Assembly (NCBI RefSeq): GCF_000237925.1
Contig: NC_031498.1
Coordinates: 24,459,738 to 24,523,737 of the forward strand
Direction of reading: 5' to 3'
DNA: 64,000 nt
DNA from: Schistosoma mansoni
Lineage: Eukaryota > Platyhelminthes > Trematoda > Strigeidida > Schistosomatidae
This document shows, in pieces, positions 34,339-46,605 of this stretch (the first letter of the stretch is position 1; every line of letters begins with the position of its first letter). The notes beneath the pieces are model-generated. The model was not told the origin of the DNA, did no database searches, and saw only the letters and a program-made list of their open reading frames with translations. The position numbers and the translations under genes were made by a program.

Positions 34339-35700
34339 TCATCAAAGTCATGAATTACTGTTAAACCTAAGTCTTTTTATTCCAGCACTCTTGAAAGCGA
34401 TGTACCCTCGACAACATACTGGTAACCAATGTCTTGACCGATATGCATTAGCACACTCTCTTGGACTAATTTCCAAATCCCATTGTTAAGATTACCTAGC
34501 CGGCTCGTCCCGATCAACATGGTGATCATGATGGTCAGCCCTACTGTTTATTGTTCTACAGGTTTTGATATCTATCGGCAAGCAACAGGAAGTCTTAGTA
34601 ATTAATTAACGTAGAAAAGAAACGAAATAGAGGACATAGGAGGGGACCTTGAGGTATATCATTTTTAACCGGTTTCTTTTCACGTAGTGTCCCATTTACC
34701 CTCACCTTTTAGCTCCGGCCACAGTAGAACTTTCTTATACAATGTTGCATGATACCTGTTATTCCAAAGCACCAGAGCTCCTGCATAAGCCTTAAGTGAG
34801 ACACCTTACGAAATGCCTTGCTAAAATCCACGACTATCAGTCGCCATACTGGACTATTGTTCAACCCTTTCCCTTAGTTAGTAACTTTGTTAAGCATGAA
34901 GACTTATTTCGAAACCTATGTCTCTCGGGTGTTGGCCGATTGTGTAATTCTACGTCACCTAGTGACTTAAACAGGAGTATTATCTCAAATATCTTAACTA
35001 CTTTTCTAATTCGATTAATAGATCGGTAGTTAGACACGATCTGTATCTTTACGTACCTAAATACGGGGCTAACTATGGCATCCTCCCAATCCCTAAGGTA
35101 TTGATTTTAGCGGAATGGCATGCTAAACAGCACCGTGACTGGTTCTGAAACAATGTCCGGGTGATATGTAAGCAACCGTGGTGGTAGCCTATCAGGACCC
35201 GATGGCTTACTAGATTTAAGGCTAACAAGCAATCGAAGGATGGCTTCCTCAACCATATATACAGGTCCTATAAGTGGAATATTAATAGTGTGGCTATAGG
35301 AAGTGCTGATAAAAGTATCCTTAGAATAAACCTCTTAGAAATAGCTCAATAAAATCTCAAGTTTCGCCACATGTGATCCCTCCAGTATACCTCAATTCTT
35401 GAGCAACAGCAATGGGATAACCCCATCAGTACGCTTCCTTGTTTACTTGATGTACGAAAACAATCGATTTGACAAAGAACGTCCATCGCGTACCAACTGT
35501 CTTTTGTAAGTAGTGTGGCACCTAAGCATCGCCTTCTTGCGTGCATTACGGATTATTCGCATTCATAGATCTTTGAAAAGGATGAGATAGCATCAGTTTA
35601 TTCACAGTTAAAGCAATAAATATCATTTTCGGTAAAAATGAATCTCATTCGATTTCCATCATTAACGACTGTTTAAATACATGCTTGTTTTTCGTTTCCA
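34339..35700 (-). pseudogene. CR1-type LINE relic, RT part (continuation of 28379-29011)
   Basis: The minus strand carries SLKSSKPSGPDRLPPRLL (about 35230-35170), DWEDAIVSP (about 35095-35065), RHRFRNKSSCLTKLL and, next to the LTR, KDLGLTVIHDF. These align in order with the CR1-type frame at 41423-42796 and continue into the C-terminal piece on the other side of the LTR element. Many stops and frameshifts. Before 35330 the match fades, and the 5' boundary is only approximate. Confidence 0.75.
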
Positions 35701-38700
35701 AATTCTCTGGCGCTGTCAGATACAAACTCCATATTTTCGCCTTTATATCCTTATCAGCACCAACGAGAGGTGACTTAGTTGTTTGGAGACAATTAAAGTC
35801 TTGAGAAGCTACTTTGAACTAGAACGTTATTGGGGTTAGATTCCCCAATAGTTACCTTTATAACTTCGTAAGGTTAGGGGAAAAGACAATTCAACTGTGG
35901 CAACAAGATAAATCTCCAATTTCAGCTTGCATCTATGTTACGATTAAAAACGTTTTAAAAACGTTCTTAAAGTTAGCCCACATTTTTACAAAGTTTCATG
36001 TTCCTTGTTACAACCATCACTCGTTTTGATGAGTCTTCATTTCTTGTTCTTTTATATATTTTTACACATATTTGCCACGGAACATAACTTGGATGAATGA
36101 ATTAAGCTATATAAGCATCATACATTGAGGGTCGCAATGTAAGGAATATCCTTGGGAGTTTACCTCAAGAGAGTTCATGACACCCCTATAGTTAAGATAG
36201 CTTACGCTTTACGGAATGATGTTTCGACTGAGACACTTACTGAACTAGTTAACAGTTTATACATTGAACGCGTTAGGAGTAATCAGTTAACAGTGTAAAC
36301 CCTGTAAACATCTGGCTCTCTGAAAAGTATGTTTCGGGGGTAAATCATTGAAAATGACTTGATAGTTGAGGTATGGATAATTTGTAAACCTTTTCAGACG
36401 AATTTTCGCCGCTCGATATAGGCTTTTTTAAAGAGATACATTACTTACCTGACCTATACATTGTTGAGTCGTTGCATTAGGCGATCGAAGTATTGATCGG
36501 ATTTATTGTGCGAGTTAGTTATATTCCACTGGAACTTGCTTAGGGTGATCAGTCAGTCGTCCTGTTCATGCGACTCCCTATAGAACATGTTTCATGCCGA
36601 GGTTCCATCATGAATGAGGACTGTCAAAAATACTGACATGGAACCACATATTAGATTGTTTATTCCTAGTGATCAAAAACCTTCAGTTATAACTATTTCA
36701 GCAGCCAGTGTATTTAACTTGATTTTTGTCAGAGTTGTCACTCTTGCCTGGATATGAACCATTTTAAGGTTGATCTAATAAAAATTATGAATTAGAGGCT
36801 ATCACCTTGTTGAGGTCAAACCAAGAGGCCAGGGTTTCAATGTTACATGACGGTGTGCAAGCGATTTTTGGTGTTGCTATATCATATAGTGCAACTGATA
36901 GATAATTGTTTGATGTCGAAACTGGATATACAACGAAGGAATTGACGTCAATCTTTTATTTGTTGTTTTCATCGATAACTATTTCACATGATATATGCTA
37001 TAACCTATAGTGTTGAATGAACACATTTTATCGGATTGATGTTCCTCATGTTTCTCTTCAACTGAGTTTTTGGAATTACGGTTTATTTCGATGTTGGTAG
37101 TACTATAATAATAGATCTAATCTTAAAATTCTAGATTTGTCACGACGTGAAAATCCAAACTATAACATCCTACATAAGTTTGAGATCCAAATTAAGGTTT
37201 GGCTGAAGAATAAATGTCTGCGTAGTTTAATCACGCGTTACCGCCCCGTTGAAATAAAAACAAGGGGATTGGAAAAATAAAGATTCTAAATTTCATTATA
37301 AATACAAATGTACATTATTACCTGAACAAATATTACTGCTCAGTTATTCAACCAATAATTGTCCCCTCAGTAATCGATCTAAATTTCAATAAATAAACAA
37401 ATTGATAAGGCATGTAAGTAAATTACCGAGAGCACCCAAAAGTAAGTGTTATTCTATCCTTTCTGGATAGATCAAGTGAAAATCCGTTCAAAAGGTAATG
37501 GTTTGTTGCTTTATGACACAAAGTGTTTCTGGAAAGGTGCTTCAATTCACAATCAAAATGCACAATCCCAGTCAACTCAAGCAACACAATCTAAGGGGGA
37601 ACCATCAATATGGCTGACGCCAAGATTAAGTATCAACCAAGACAATATGAATGTAGCTCGAGAAGAAACATAGAAACCCAGTGAAAGTGAAAGAAAAGTG
37701 AGAAAACTATCATAAATTAAGATATTGCCATCTCAAATGGTCTCAAAAAGACTAACGAAATGTACAACTAAAGAAACCAATAAGAACAAGTTGCAAATGT
37801 ATGCATGGAGGGATTTTCACACGCAAAACCTTCAAAAAGGATCTTACAGTGGAATTCACATCATTGTCTATTCTGATTCGTCGTATCTTTAGAATTAGCT
37901 ATATAATGTCTTGTATTTCTGTAAAACACGTTTGGGTTAGGTAGAAAGTAATTTAGTCAACAGAAGATTCAATAGGTTTTACAGAAAGTGACCATATCTA
38001 CATGATCGGGCAGTGGCACTTTTAATGGTTGTTCCCGCGTACACTAATACCGACCTCCTTCAAGTGTTGCATGATGAGTGTCAGTCTTTTCAGCAGCCAT
38101 ATGTTCAGCTTCAAGAATCTTATAGTTAGGAACAACCAGTGTGGTTGTTAACTCTGCAGAAGCCTCAGTCGCAGCTGAGTAATGACTTTAAATAGAGGTC
38201 ACCAAAAACGTGTCACCTACGCAAGGCTTACAGTGGATATATCAGACTTAACCCTTATCTGGAGTTAGGCTACATGAGGTCAAAGCGTCTAGTGGTATCG
38301 TTGGAGGATGCAATTTTTTCTCAGTAGGCAAATCCTATGTATTAGTTGTAGGTAGTTGTAGTGAACTAAGCAGCCCAACTTCACACTGACCCAAACATCA
38401 GTTAATATGAACTTATAAAAACCTCGGATTTTTTTATGAAACAGATTTTACTATTATTCATAAACAGCTTGTTGGTACAAAAGTGTCGTAAAGAAAATAT
38501 CTTGAGCTTCCTCAGAAATGCAGTTCTACACAAGTTTCAACAGCGTATTCGTAATATTCTCCTTATTTAAACAGTTCTGTAGAACCTAGGAGGATGCTGA
38601 GCTGGCTTTGAATGAAGAAAAAGAAAGAGAACAAATGAAGGAAAGGAATGAAGAATATGCAAATAACTCGATAAGTGTGTTTGTGAAAGTGGGGCAAGAA

Positions 38701-40060
38701 TGAATGAGAATATAGGTATTAAAAAGAAAGGAAAAGATGAACAAATGAATAGGAATATAAATTAGTGCAGTAAAATTTTAGGGTAGAATAAGAGTCAGTG
38801 TAGTAGTAGTTTAGAGTGATGAGATGAAAGTCTTAAATGATTGCAGAGAATAACCGTGGAATACATATACGTGGTGGAAATAAAATGAATCTAAAAAGTT
38901 AATTTATTCAAGTGTAATACAAGACATTATGTCTCAACTAAGCCTTAGATGCTGAAGAATAATATTTATCTCGACGGAGAAGAAAGAACGTGATATAAAA
39001 AAACAACTACTGAAGTAACATGGGATCAATCATGAAAATCGAAGTGTAGTGAATATCAACATCTTAAAACAATAATTGTTAATTTTTCGTGCACTTGGGT
39101 GAAGAAATGTACATTTTAGTAATAGGATTTAAAGTAAAATTTGATACTAGTATAAAAGTTTATGCAGTAATGGTTTAGAGTAGCGAGATGAAAATGTTAA
39201 TTAATTTCAAAGGACAATCAAATATCAATTTGTATGAGTCATATATAAGTGGTGAAGATAAAATGAATTCGGATATTTTATTTATTTAAGTCCAACATAG
39301 GATAGTGTGATTTTAGTCATAAACTTTGTATGTTGTGGAATAAAATTTGTGTGGGAATAAGAGGAGAGGGGGAAAGGCTAAGAATGAAAAGATCTAATGT
39401 GTCAAGAGATCAATCGTGATAGTAATAAATGTTATTTGTATTGATGTTGCAAGTATTACGGTTGGTTAAAGAATGCCGTGTCCTCGAAAATAATAATGAC
39501 AAGTTATTCTCAAATAACAGTTTGTTACATGAAGCATGCCAGTATACAGGCAAGATCAAATGTCAGAAAATTTACGATTTCCACTGTAATAAACTACTCA
39601 GCTGCATTGGTATTTTGTAAGATGCGAATGTAGATGGTTTTAGTAAGAAGCGTATTGTTGATATCACAACTGGCGCACTTTATGAAGGTTATGTTGCGAC
39701 ATGCAACTAATGGTCGAGAATAGATTCATGTGAAGTTGGGGGCTTCTAGAAACCGCAACCTTACATCCCTCTGGAATGCCTGAGGCTTTAATAATGGTGC
39801 AGTACGAAGTCACCCGTTCCATATCTGTTTTCGGTGTTGTATCTGAAAAGGGCTGTAAAAGGGGTGTATGAAAAAGAAAAGACGAGAAGCAGAGCGATGT
39901 TCATAGAGGAATAGTTAAGGTATAACAACTTGGTCTATTTCTTTGTTATTTAAGGTACTTACTAAGCGAGAGCATTCTAATATGTGTGTGGAGCGTTTTC
40001 ATCTTCGTTACCGGAGTACAGCAGCATCGCTCTCATATCTAAGTTTTGCTATTCAGCTTA
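35700..40060. other. Long AT-rich region, no gene seen
   Basis: No frame with a recognisable domain. It includes a diverged tandem duplication at about 38750-39380. Some moderately GC stretches (36780-36900, 39690-39870) look repeat-derived, but the family was not recognised. Confidence 0.45.
38750..39380. repeat. Diverged tandem duplication, two units of about 350 bp
   Basis: GTTTAGAGTGATGAGATGAA (38810-38829) recurs as GTTTAGAGTAGCGAGATGAA about 360 bp on (near 39173). GTGGTGGAAATAAAATGAAT recurs as GTGGTGAAGATAAAATGAAT at a similar spacing. The units share order but have drifted considerably. Confidence 0.5.
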
Positions 40061-40063
40061 ATT

Positions 40064-40440
40064 TCAATGGATTTTACTTATTACAAGCACCACCATGCTG
40101 CATCTCCTCATTTCTGTTGCTATTTGACTGGTCTTCCCGGTCAGGAGGTGCCGTGTGCCTATAAAAATTGCTGCTCTGGTTGCTGGAAGAGGCATCAGCC
40201 TCGTGACTGTCGATGAATCTCGGCTTTCATCCTGAGGCGCCACAATCCTTCCTTCAACTCGCAGAAGAGGGTTTAAATGGTTTAATTTGTCTAATCTGGT
40301 CGGCGTTTTTTCAGAAAGATTTTTTCCAAGGGATGGGGTTGCTGACCTCACGCCCAACTCGCCCTAATTATCCGGGTTTGGAACCGGCAGTAACTGTAGA
40401 AGAGCTGCAGGTTGGGTTTACGCAAACTATAGGAACCTTA
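40064..40440 (+). repeat. LINE 5'-leader fragment
   Basis: GC-richer than its surroundings. GGGATGGGGTTGCTGACCTC, then CCGGGTTTGGAACCGGCAGT and AACTGTAGAAGAGCT closely match the leader-like end of the small minus-strand element at 44424-44819. No reverse transcriptase follows here. Confidence 0.5.
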
Positions 40441-41380
40441 TCTCACCACAAGAAACACTGACACTGCATTTTCCGACTTATGCCACAATCTGACGTATTA
40501 CCTAGATTGTACTGCTCCAATTATCGGCCATGTAGTTTGTAATGCCAGTAGGGTCCAAAACACTTTAGGACTTTTAACAAAAAGCTGAGGAAACTAAAAC
40601 ACCGCTACCGCTCCATTTTCATGCTGAAACTTCTTTTGTCATGGTGTAAATCCTTTTTGAGTAGAACGTAGCGAGGATGCTACAGGCATTGTAGTTTGAC
40701 AAAACTTTACCAGTACACCTTCTCTAATTAAATCGCGCCCACCCCGTGAAATCAAAAGTCAGCAGCTACGAGGTTGTACGATATATTTGATGGGTTAACA
40801 ATATATCGAGAAGTGACCGATCTAATCTGGCTAGTGATGGCGGGAGAAGTTGATCATGGCGTTCCAAATCGTGATCTGGTGCGGGTGTATGACCAAGAGC
40901 CTTGAGCTAGGTGAGTCCATTAAAACTAATGTGGCCAGCAACTAATGTCGTGTACTTACTCTTTCGATTCGGTTAACCTTTCTTTTTTGCTAATGATCTG
41001 AAAGTGTTGTATTCCTTCTCTTTTCCTACCAAGGAAAACTATTTCAGCAGTAATCCAAGAGAACAAGTTATACGAATGGACTGCATACTGGGATCTGTCA
41101 GTGATTGCTGGCTAAGGTCAATTTATTCACAATGGCGGTAGCCCTTTCCATAATCTGGCTTTACACAACCACATACAGAAACCTATCAACAATGTCCATT
41201 ACAACTGATGCAAAAATATAGTGTAGAGTGTTTCAAAAAGTTTAGGTAAAATTTCAAAGAATTCCTGTAGTTAAAAAAGGGACTGTGAATTATTGGAAAG
41301 TTTTTGAAGAGGCTCGACTAAATTTATCTTCGGCATCACAAAGCTGCCAAATCAAGAGAGACTGGCCTAACTAAACCTAA
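40441..41380. other. No gene seen
   Basis: No recognisable domain or repeat between the leader fragment and the CR1-type LINE. Confidence 0.4.
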
Positions 41381-41384
41381 TACC

Positions 41385-42850
41385 ATTGTCTTATTGCGGA
41401 CATTATCTCAAGACTGCTCACGATGCTCTTCAACATGTCCCTTTCACAGGCTCAACTACCTAGAGACTGGAAAGACGCCATAGTTAGTCCTATATTTAAG
41501 GATGGTCAGGGACGGATCGTATCTAACTACCGGCCTGTTAGCCTGACCAGTATAGTAGTTAAGTTACTTGAAAAATTAATTCGGGCTAAGCTACTGAGTC
41601 ACATAGATTCGTACAATCTGTTAACTCCCGAGCAACGTGGGTTTCGTAACAAGCATTCATGCTTGACTAACTTACTCATTGCGAGAGAGGATTGGAGAGC
41701 TGCCCTAGACAACGGCCAGTCTGTCGACGTGATATTCATAGATTTTAGCAAAGCGTTTGATAAGGTTTCACACTTAGGTCGTATGCAAAAGCTCTCGAGC
41801 TTTGGTATAACAGGGGCTATACAGGAATGGATAGGAAGCTTCTTATGTGACCGCAGACAGAGAGTGAGGGTCAATGGAACTCTATCCGAATGGAAACCGG
41901 TCAAAAGTGGTGTACCCCAAGGCACCATCTTAGGCCCTTTACTTTTCCTTCTGTATATTAATGAACTACCTTTATTACTTAAGTCGTCGACGTTATTGTT
42001 TGCGGATGATGTTAAAATCTGGAGAACAGTAAAAAATGAGACTGATCGTTGTTATCTGCAAGCAGATTTAGACGAATTAGTTAGGTGGGCTCATGACTGG
42101 GGCTTGGAAGTTAATTCCAGGAAGAGCGTGTTCATGCACATCGGGCACGATATTAGTTACCATTATACCATTAATGGTACATCTCTGCCACGCGTTCATG
42201 AGCACAAAGACTTAGGAGTAATTATAAGTCACGACTTAAAAACTACTACGCACTGCAATGCGGTTGCTTCCAAAGGCTATCGTGCGCTATGGTCGCTTCG
42301 CAGAGCATTTAAATGCTTTGACGAGGATATGTTTCGAATTTTATATCCCACCTATGTAAGGCCACACTTAGAATACTGTATCCAAGCAGCTAGCCCTTGT
42401 CTGATAAAGGATACTAAATCGCTTGAGCGTGTAGGGACAAAATTAGTAAAGGGTCTTTCTAAACTCCCTTACGATGAGCGTTTAAAACGTCTAAATCTTT
42501 TCCCCTTATCTTATCGTAGGACGCGAGGTGACCTTATACTGGCATTTCGTATCTTTAATTATGATCTGGGTGTTAATATGTCTTATCTTTTTGCTCCCTC
42601 CAGCACTAATAATCTCCGGGGTCATAGCAAGAAGGTTCTGAAACCGCGATCTAATAAACTAAAGGTGGGGTCCCGTTTTTCTCATCGAGTGGTCAATGAC
42701 TGGAACGCTTTACCAGAACAAGTGGTATCAGCACCATCAGTGAACATTTTCAAAAAGAAGCTGGACCTTCACTGGAAGGAAATCTGTCAGGATTAACACA
42801 GGTTCATCAACCTACTATCCTTATTACTGAAGACTGAAGAAGGACATATA
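41385..42850 (+). mobile_element. CR1-type LINE, 5'-truncated
   Basis: The element starts inside the reverse transcriptase (the frame is open upstream of the first ATG, reading ADIISRLLTM), carries the rest of the RT and ends shortly after the stop. The 3' border is approximate. Sequence style fits the CR1 clade that includes schistosome SR1. No target duplication was found by eye. Confidence 0.75.
41423..42796 (+). CDS. CR1-type LINE reverse transcriptase, C-terminal 457 codons
   Basis: Uninterrupted frame. RT motifs in order: LPRDWKDAIVSPIFK (~13), NYRPVSLTSIVVKLLEK (~34), GFRNKHSCLTNLL (~72), VIFIDFSKAFDKVSH (~103), SGVPQGTILGPLLFLLYINE (~161) and the catalytic FADDVKIW (~192). The C-terminal half includes the typical LEYCIQAASPCL and FSHRVVNDWNALPEQVVSAP. 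The N-terminal endonuclease and the first RT motifs are missing. The ATG used here is internal and not a natural start. Confidence 0.88.
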   Translation: MLFNMSLSQAQLPRDWKDAIVSPIFKDGQGRIVSNYRPVSLTSIVVKLLEKLIRAKLLSHIDSYNLLTPEQRGFRNKHSCLTNLLIAREDWRAALDNGQSVDVIFIDFSKAFDKVSHLGRMQKLSSFGITGAIQEWIGSFLCDRRQRVRVNGTLSEWKPVKSGVPQGTILGPLLFLLYINELPLLLKSSTLLFADDVKIWRTVKNETDRCYLQADLDELVRWAHDWGLEVNSRKSVFMHIGHDISYHYTINGTSLPRVHEHKDLGVIISHDLKTTTHCNAVASKGYRALWSLRRAFKCFDEDMFRILYPTYVRPHLEYCIQAASPCLIKDTKSLERVGTKLVKGLSKLPYDERLKRLNLFPLSYRRTRGDLILAFRIFNYDLGVNMSYLFAPSSTNNLRGHSKKVLKPRSNKLKVGSRFSHRVVNDWNALPEQVVSAPSVNIFKKKLDLHWKEICQD

Positions 42851-43855
42851 GGCGAATTCATCACAGATTTTAAATTACTTGATGATAAATTTGGATGTGA
42901 TATGCCCTCATTTTTATGATCTTCCAAAACAGAGTTTATAGGAAGACGCTTCAAGAAAGTTCACAAACCCAGAGAACATTACTTGTTAGCGGAATATCGA
43001 CTTTCCAAGCGAATGGAATTAATTACCTTAACACGTGGTTGGAGATCCATTTGTAGACTCATTTAAAGGAATTTGGGTCTAATGAGAAACGACTTCCTCC
43101 AGGACCCACATAAGCCACTCAGCCCTTTTTGTTTGTTTTAAAATGTTAAACCGTAGCATAGACTGCGGCTCGTACAGATTTGACCTTGCCTGGTGACTCG
43201 TGTTGTCTAGGTCAGTCTCCAAGGTCAGCGCTGTGCTCGAGATTTTGATATGAAATCACGTAACCATTCCTTAGTATTTCGATATTGTAAGCCTCTTAAA
43301 TAAAGGAAGCAAACCTAGTCAAAAATGAGGACAAACGGAATGTTAGACTTAGGATCAACTGCTTAAAATGCAAGAGACTATATAGTCATATATATGTTAC
43401 ATTTAGACTCGCGTTTGGTCTCACATTCCCTAACTTAACAGTACATCCTAGCTGATTGAGACTACTATTCCTGGATAAAGTCTACACTCTCTTAACCTCT
43501 ATTCAATGAATAGTAGCAAGCAAACTACCTGATTTTTAGTTCTCATGTAAGTGTTGATATTTTAATGTATGAGGCATAGCACAGTAGATGTGTATAACAT
43601 CAGCTTGTCACATGTTGTTATCCAAACCTTTTGGTCTCGAGTAGATTGCCTCTATATCTTAGTTTGGTTTCTCAGTATCAATGTTTGGTCCTTGATCAGT
43701 TCCTATTAAATATTTAAGGAAGTGTTTCTGTGAAGATCCGGTTTTTTAACAAAGAATTTCACGTGTAAATTGGTGGCAGTATTTGTATTATTTCCTCTCC
43801 TTGAAGTTCATGAAGGTGGGGCTTATGAAGTCACTAGTTGTAAACTTACATTTGA
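42851..43855. other. No gene seen
   Basis: No recognisable domain or repeat. The sequence separates two LINE remnants. Confidence 0.4.
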
Positions 43856-43859
43856 AGGT

Positions 43860-44410
43860 TGTACATCTTGCGTTACCCTTCAGTTAACTACTTTTACCAA
43901 GAAACCTGAATAAAATATTGAAAATACCCCTCATAACTCTAAACGACGTTGGAAGATCCGTATGTAATCTAAGGAGAACAAAAGCAATAGGCCCTGGTGA
44001 ATGAACACCAGAGATCTTTAAGCGTTGTGGTCCAACTGTAGCTATTAAATTGGCTGAGATATTAGCTAGTTTAGGGACTAGACGTAATCTCATCTAACTG
44101 TTCTCAATCACTAGTGGTCCCAGTCTATAAAAAAGAATGGAGATCTTTCTGTGGCTACTATAAAGGAATCAGTTTGACCAATATACTGTAGAAAAAATTG
44201 ACCTCAATAATCATTCAATGCTTAATTAAGTCTCCTGGAGAATAAACTCGGTAAAGCAGGCAAGTTTCAGACGTGAAAGTAGATGTGTAGACCAAATATT
44301 TTACTTTCGCCAGAGTTTGGGATACAGATATGTCTACCTACTCCAAATCATCGTTGTATCTCTCAACCTTAAGTGAGCGTCCGACTCCGTAGGCCGATAG
44401 GTTTCATGTG
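43860..44410 (+). pseudogene. Degenerate RTE LINE (SR2-like), first part
   Basis: VCNLRRTKAIGPG, then TPEIFKRCGPTVAIKLAEIL align with [14 protein letters not shown] and [20 protein letters not shown] of the intact LINE (24140-24240). Worn copies of the following RT motifs continue until an unrelated insert at 44424. Several stops and frameshifts; no product. Confidence 0.75.
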
Positions 44411-44423
44411 ACATTCATTGAAA

Positions 44424-44819
44424 CTTACTTACTAACTTACGCCTGTTACCCCTCGTCGAGGAGCATAGGCCGCTCACCAGCATTCTCCACCCAACTCTGT
44501 CCTGAGCCTTCCTTTCCAGTTCTTTCCAGTTGCTATTCATCCTTTTCATATCTGCTTCTATTTCCCGGCGTAATGTGTTCTTTGGCCTTCCTCTTTTCCG
44601 CTTCCCTTCCGGATTCCAAGTTAAGGATTGCCTTGTAATGCACATTGGTGATTTTCTTAATGTATGTCCCATCCACTTCAAACGTCTTTTCTAATTTCCT
44701 CTTCAGCCGGAAGCTCTTCCAGAGTTACTGCCGGTCCCAAGCCCGGGTAAAGGAGGAGGGTTGGGCATGGGGTTAGCGACCCCATCCCGTAGAAAAGCTA
44801 ACTCGCTAAAAAAACGCTA
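44424..44819 (-). mobile_element. Short LINE-derived insert inside the RTE relic
   Basis: A 13-bp duplication ACATTCATTGAAA (44411-44423 and 44820-44832) flanks a 396-bp minus-strand insert. Its 3' half encodes the C-terminal end of another LINE ([20 protein letters not shown], then [16 protein letters not shown]) and ends in a TTAGTAAGTAAG-type tail. Its 5' part matches the leader fragment at 40337-40410. Leader and tail are joined directly, so the LINE body is absent. Confidence 0.75.
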
Positions 44820-44832
44820 ACATTCATTGAAA

Positions 44833-46065
44833 GCCATACCAAAAAAGTATACTAGTCTCGTGCAGGCTCTACTCAAACGCTACGGGGCGAGTCAGATCTT
44901 ATGGTGGATTGTCATCGGAACTAATAGCTTCAACTGGTGTTATTCAAGGTTGTCGGCTTTATCTTAGGCATTCTTTTAGAGGTAACATTTTTCGCCTTAC
45001 TTTTCAGGAACTAGTCTACCAGGTTTGATTGTTGAATTATAATACGCCGGTGATATGGTGTTATTTAGTGTAAACACTGAGTAAATACAGTCTTTTGTCC
45101 TCCTTAAGCAATAATGCCACTGGATCATGCTAGCTTACTCAAGGTGCATTTCTCTCCCAATAAATCCGAAATATGGCGTCGTGATTGATCTGTGGCAACG
45201 TTTTAATTAACGTTAGTGAGTGGAGTAGCTGAGCGTGTTGACCACTAAACTTAAAGGTCTCATCAACCCTGATGAGTTGGGGTTCGACAAAATTTCAATA
45301 CGGATTCAGAAAGCTCAGTTGGTGTTTACTAACCTATGTCACTTGTCGCCTAGGCGAGATATCTTCCTGTTAACCAAATGTGAACGTAATGAGCAGCAGT
45401 TCGCTCCGTTCCACTGCACGGATGTGAAACGTGACGTATAGAAATAGATAGTCGTAGGTTACTAGTATTCGATTACAGATACCTTCGAAACATTGGTTGT
45501 ATATGCTGAGACCATCGCGTTAGCAATCCTGTGGTTAGACTGGAGATATTAGGTTAGGATGGCAAATTAGTTGATGGAGTAGCGAGTCTTTATCGAGTGA
45601 GGTGGTCAGCACGTATATCATTTGTGCTCAGCTACCGTCTACCTTGACGATTGGTATGGTTTAGTGTTTTGTATTAGGTTATCCGAAAGATGTTGAGGAT
45701 CAAAGCGAGAGATGGTAACTGTTCAGTAAGACAATGGCTCTTGGACTTAGCTATGTAGATAGGAGCAGATTACCTTGATGGGGTCTGTGTGATTATCGTA
45801 ACCAATCGTTCGATTTTAAGTAATATGGCTCACAACTGTTGACAGTGTCACAGTGTATTCGCTCCCTGTCTTCTTTTGCATCCCAACCGTTTGATTTACC
45901 TCGTAAGTTTATTTGTTCGGCGAATCCATATTAACTTCTTGAACCGTAAATATGTATTTAATCTTATTACCACTAGTATTGTTACTATCTTTAGTATTCT
46001 GAATTCCGCTGATGGGGTATGGTAACTTAAACCGATGCTCTACCTTGTATATTACTGATTAAATG
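44833..46065 (+). pseudogene. Degenerate RTE LINE (SR2-like), second part
   Basis: Continues the relic after the insert. YGGLSSELIASTGVIQGC (about 44893-44950) matches the GVRQGC region, LINPDELGFDKISIRIQKAQ (about 45261-45320) matches [20 protein letters not shown] of the intact LINE, and the worn C-terminal GVCDYRNQ follows. It ends with a 3' UTR (GGGGTATGGTAACTTAAACC, then GATGC) like that at 25812-25850. Confidence 0.75.
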
Positions 46066-46078
46066 ACCGTACGTACTG

Positions 46079-46135
46079 TTTATTTATTTAAACACATAAA
46101 TATAGGTACAAGGGTACAGTGATCTAATGCCTTAC
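46079..46135 (-). repeat. LINE 3'-end fragment
   Basis: The minus strand reads CACTGTACCCTTGTACCTAT, then ATTTATGTGTTTAAATAAATAAA. This matches the 3' ends at 8290-8353 and 53370-53423. Confidence 0.65.
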
Positions 46136-46605
46136 CAAATTTAGGTTGCTAAACCTTTAAAAAGATCTCATTGATAAACAGCGATTTCGTATGTGAAGTT
46201 CCAGTATTTTGGCTAAGGGGTTTTGACGTTGACTAAGAAGGACGCAAATATTCATGTTAACTGTTTAATATTAGGTGTCAGCGAGCTGTGGGATTTAGCC
46301 CCCGAGGTATTTTTGTTGATTTGGTCTATTCTTTCAAACAAAGCATAGACATCATTTATGGGTCCTTTTTACTAAGAAAACGTATTCTAAGTGCGGCCTT
46401 TGGCCACCACTTGAATTCGTCCATTCCAGGCGTTAGCTCTTAGTAATTTATTTTTTTTCTTTTAGGTACTTGCTTAGATAAGGAAAATAGTCTGGATCTT
46501 CCCACGTATAGGAACCGTTCCCAATCCCTTATACACAGAGCTCAACATTTTATTTATTATATCTACTTGCCAAGGACTGACAATCTGAAATATTTCATAC
46601 TAACC

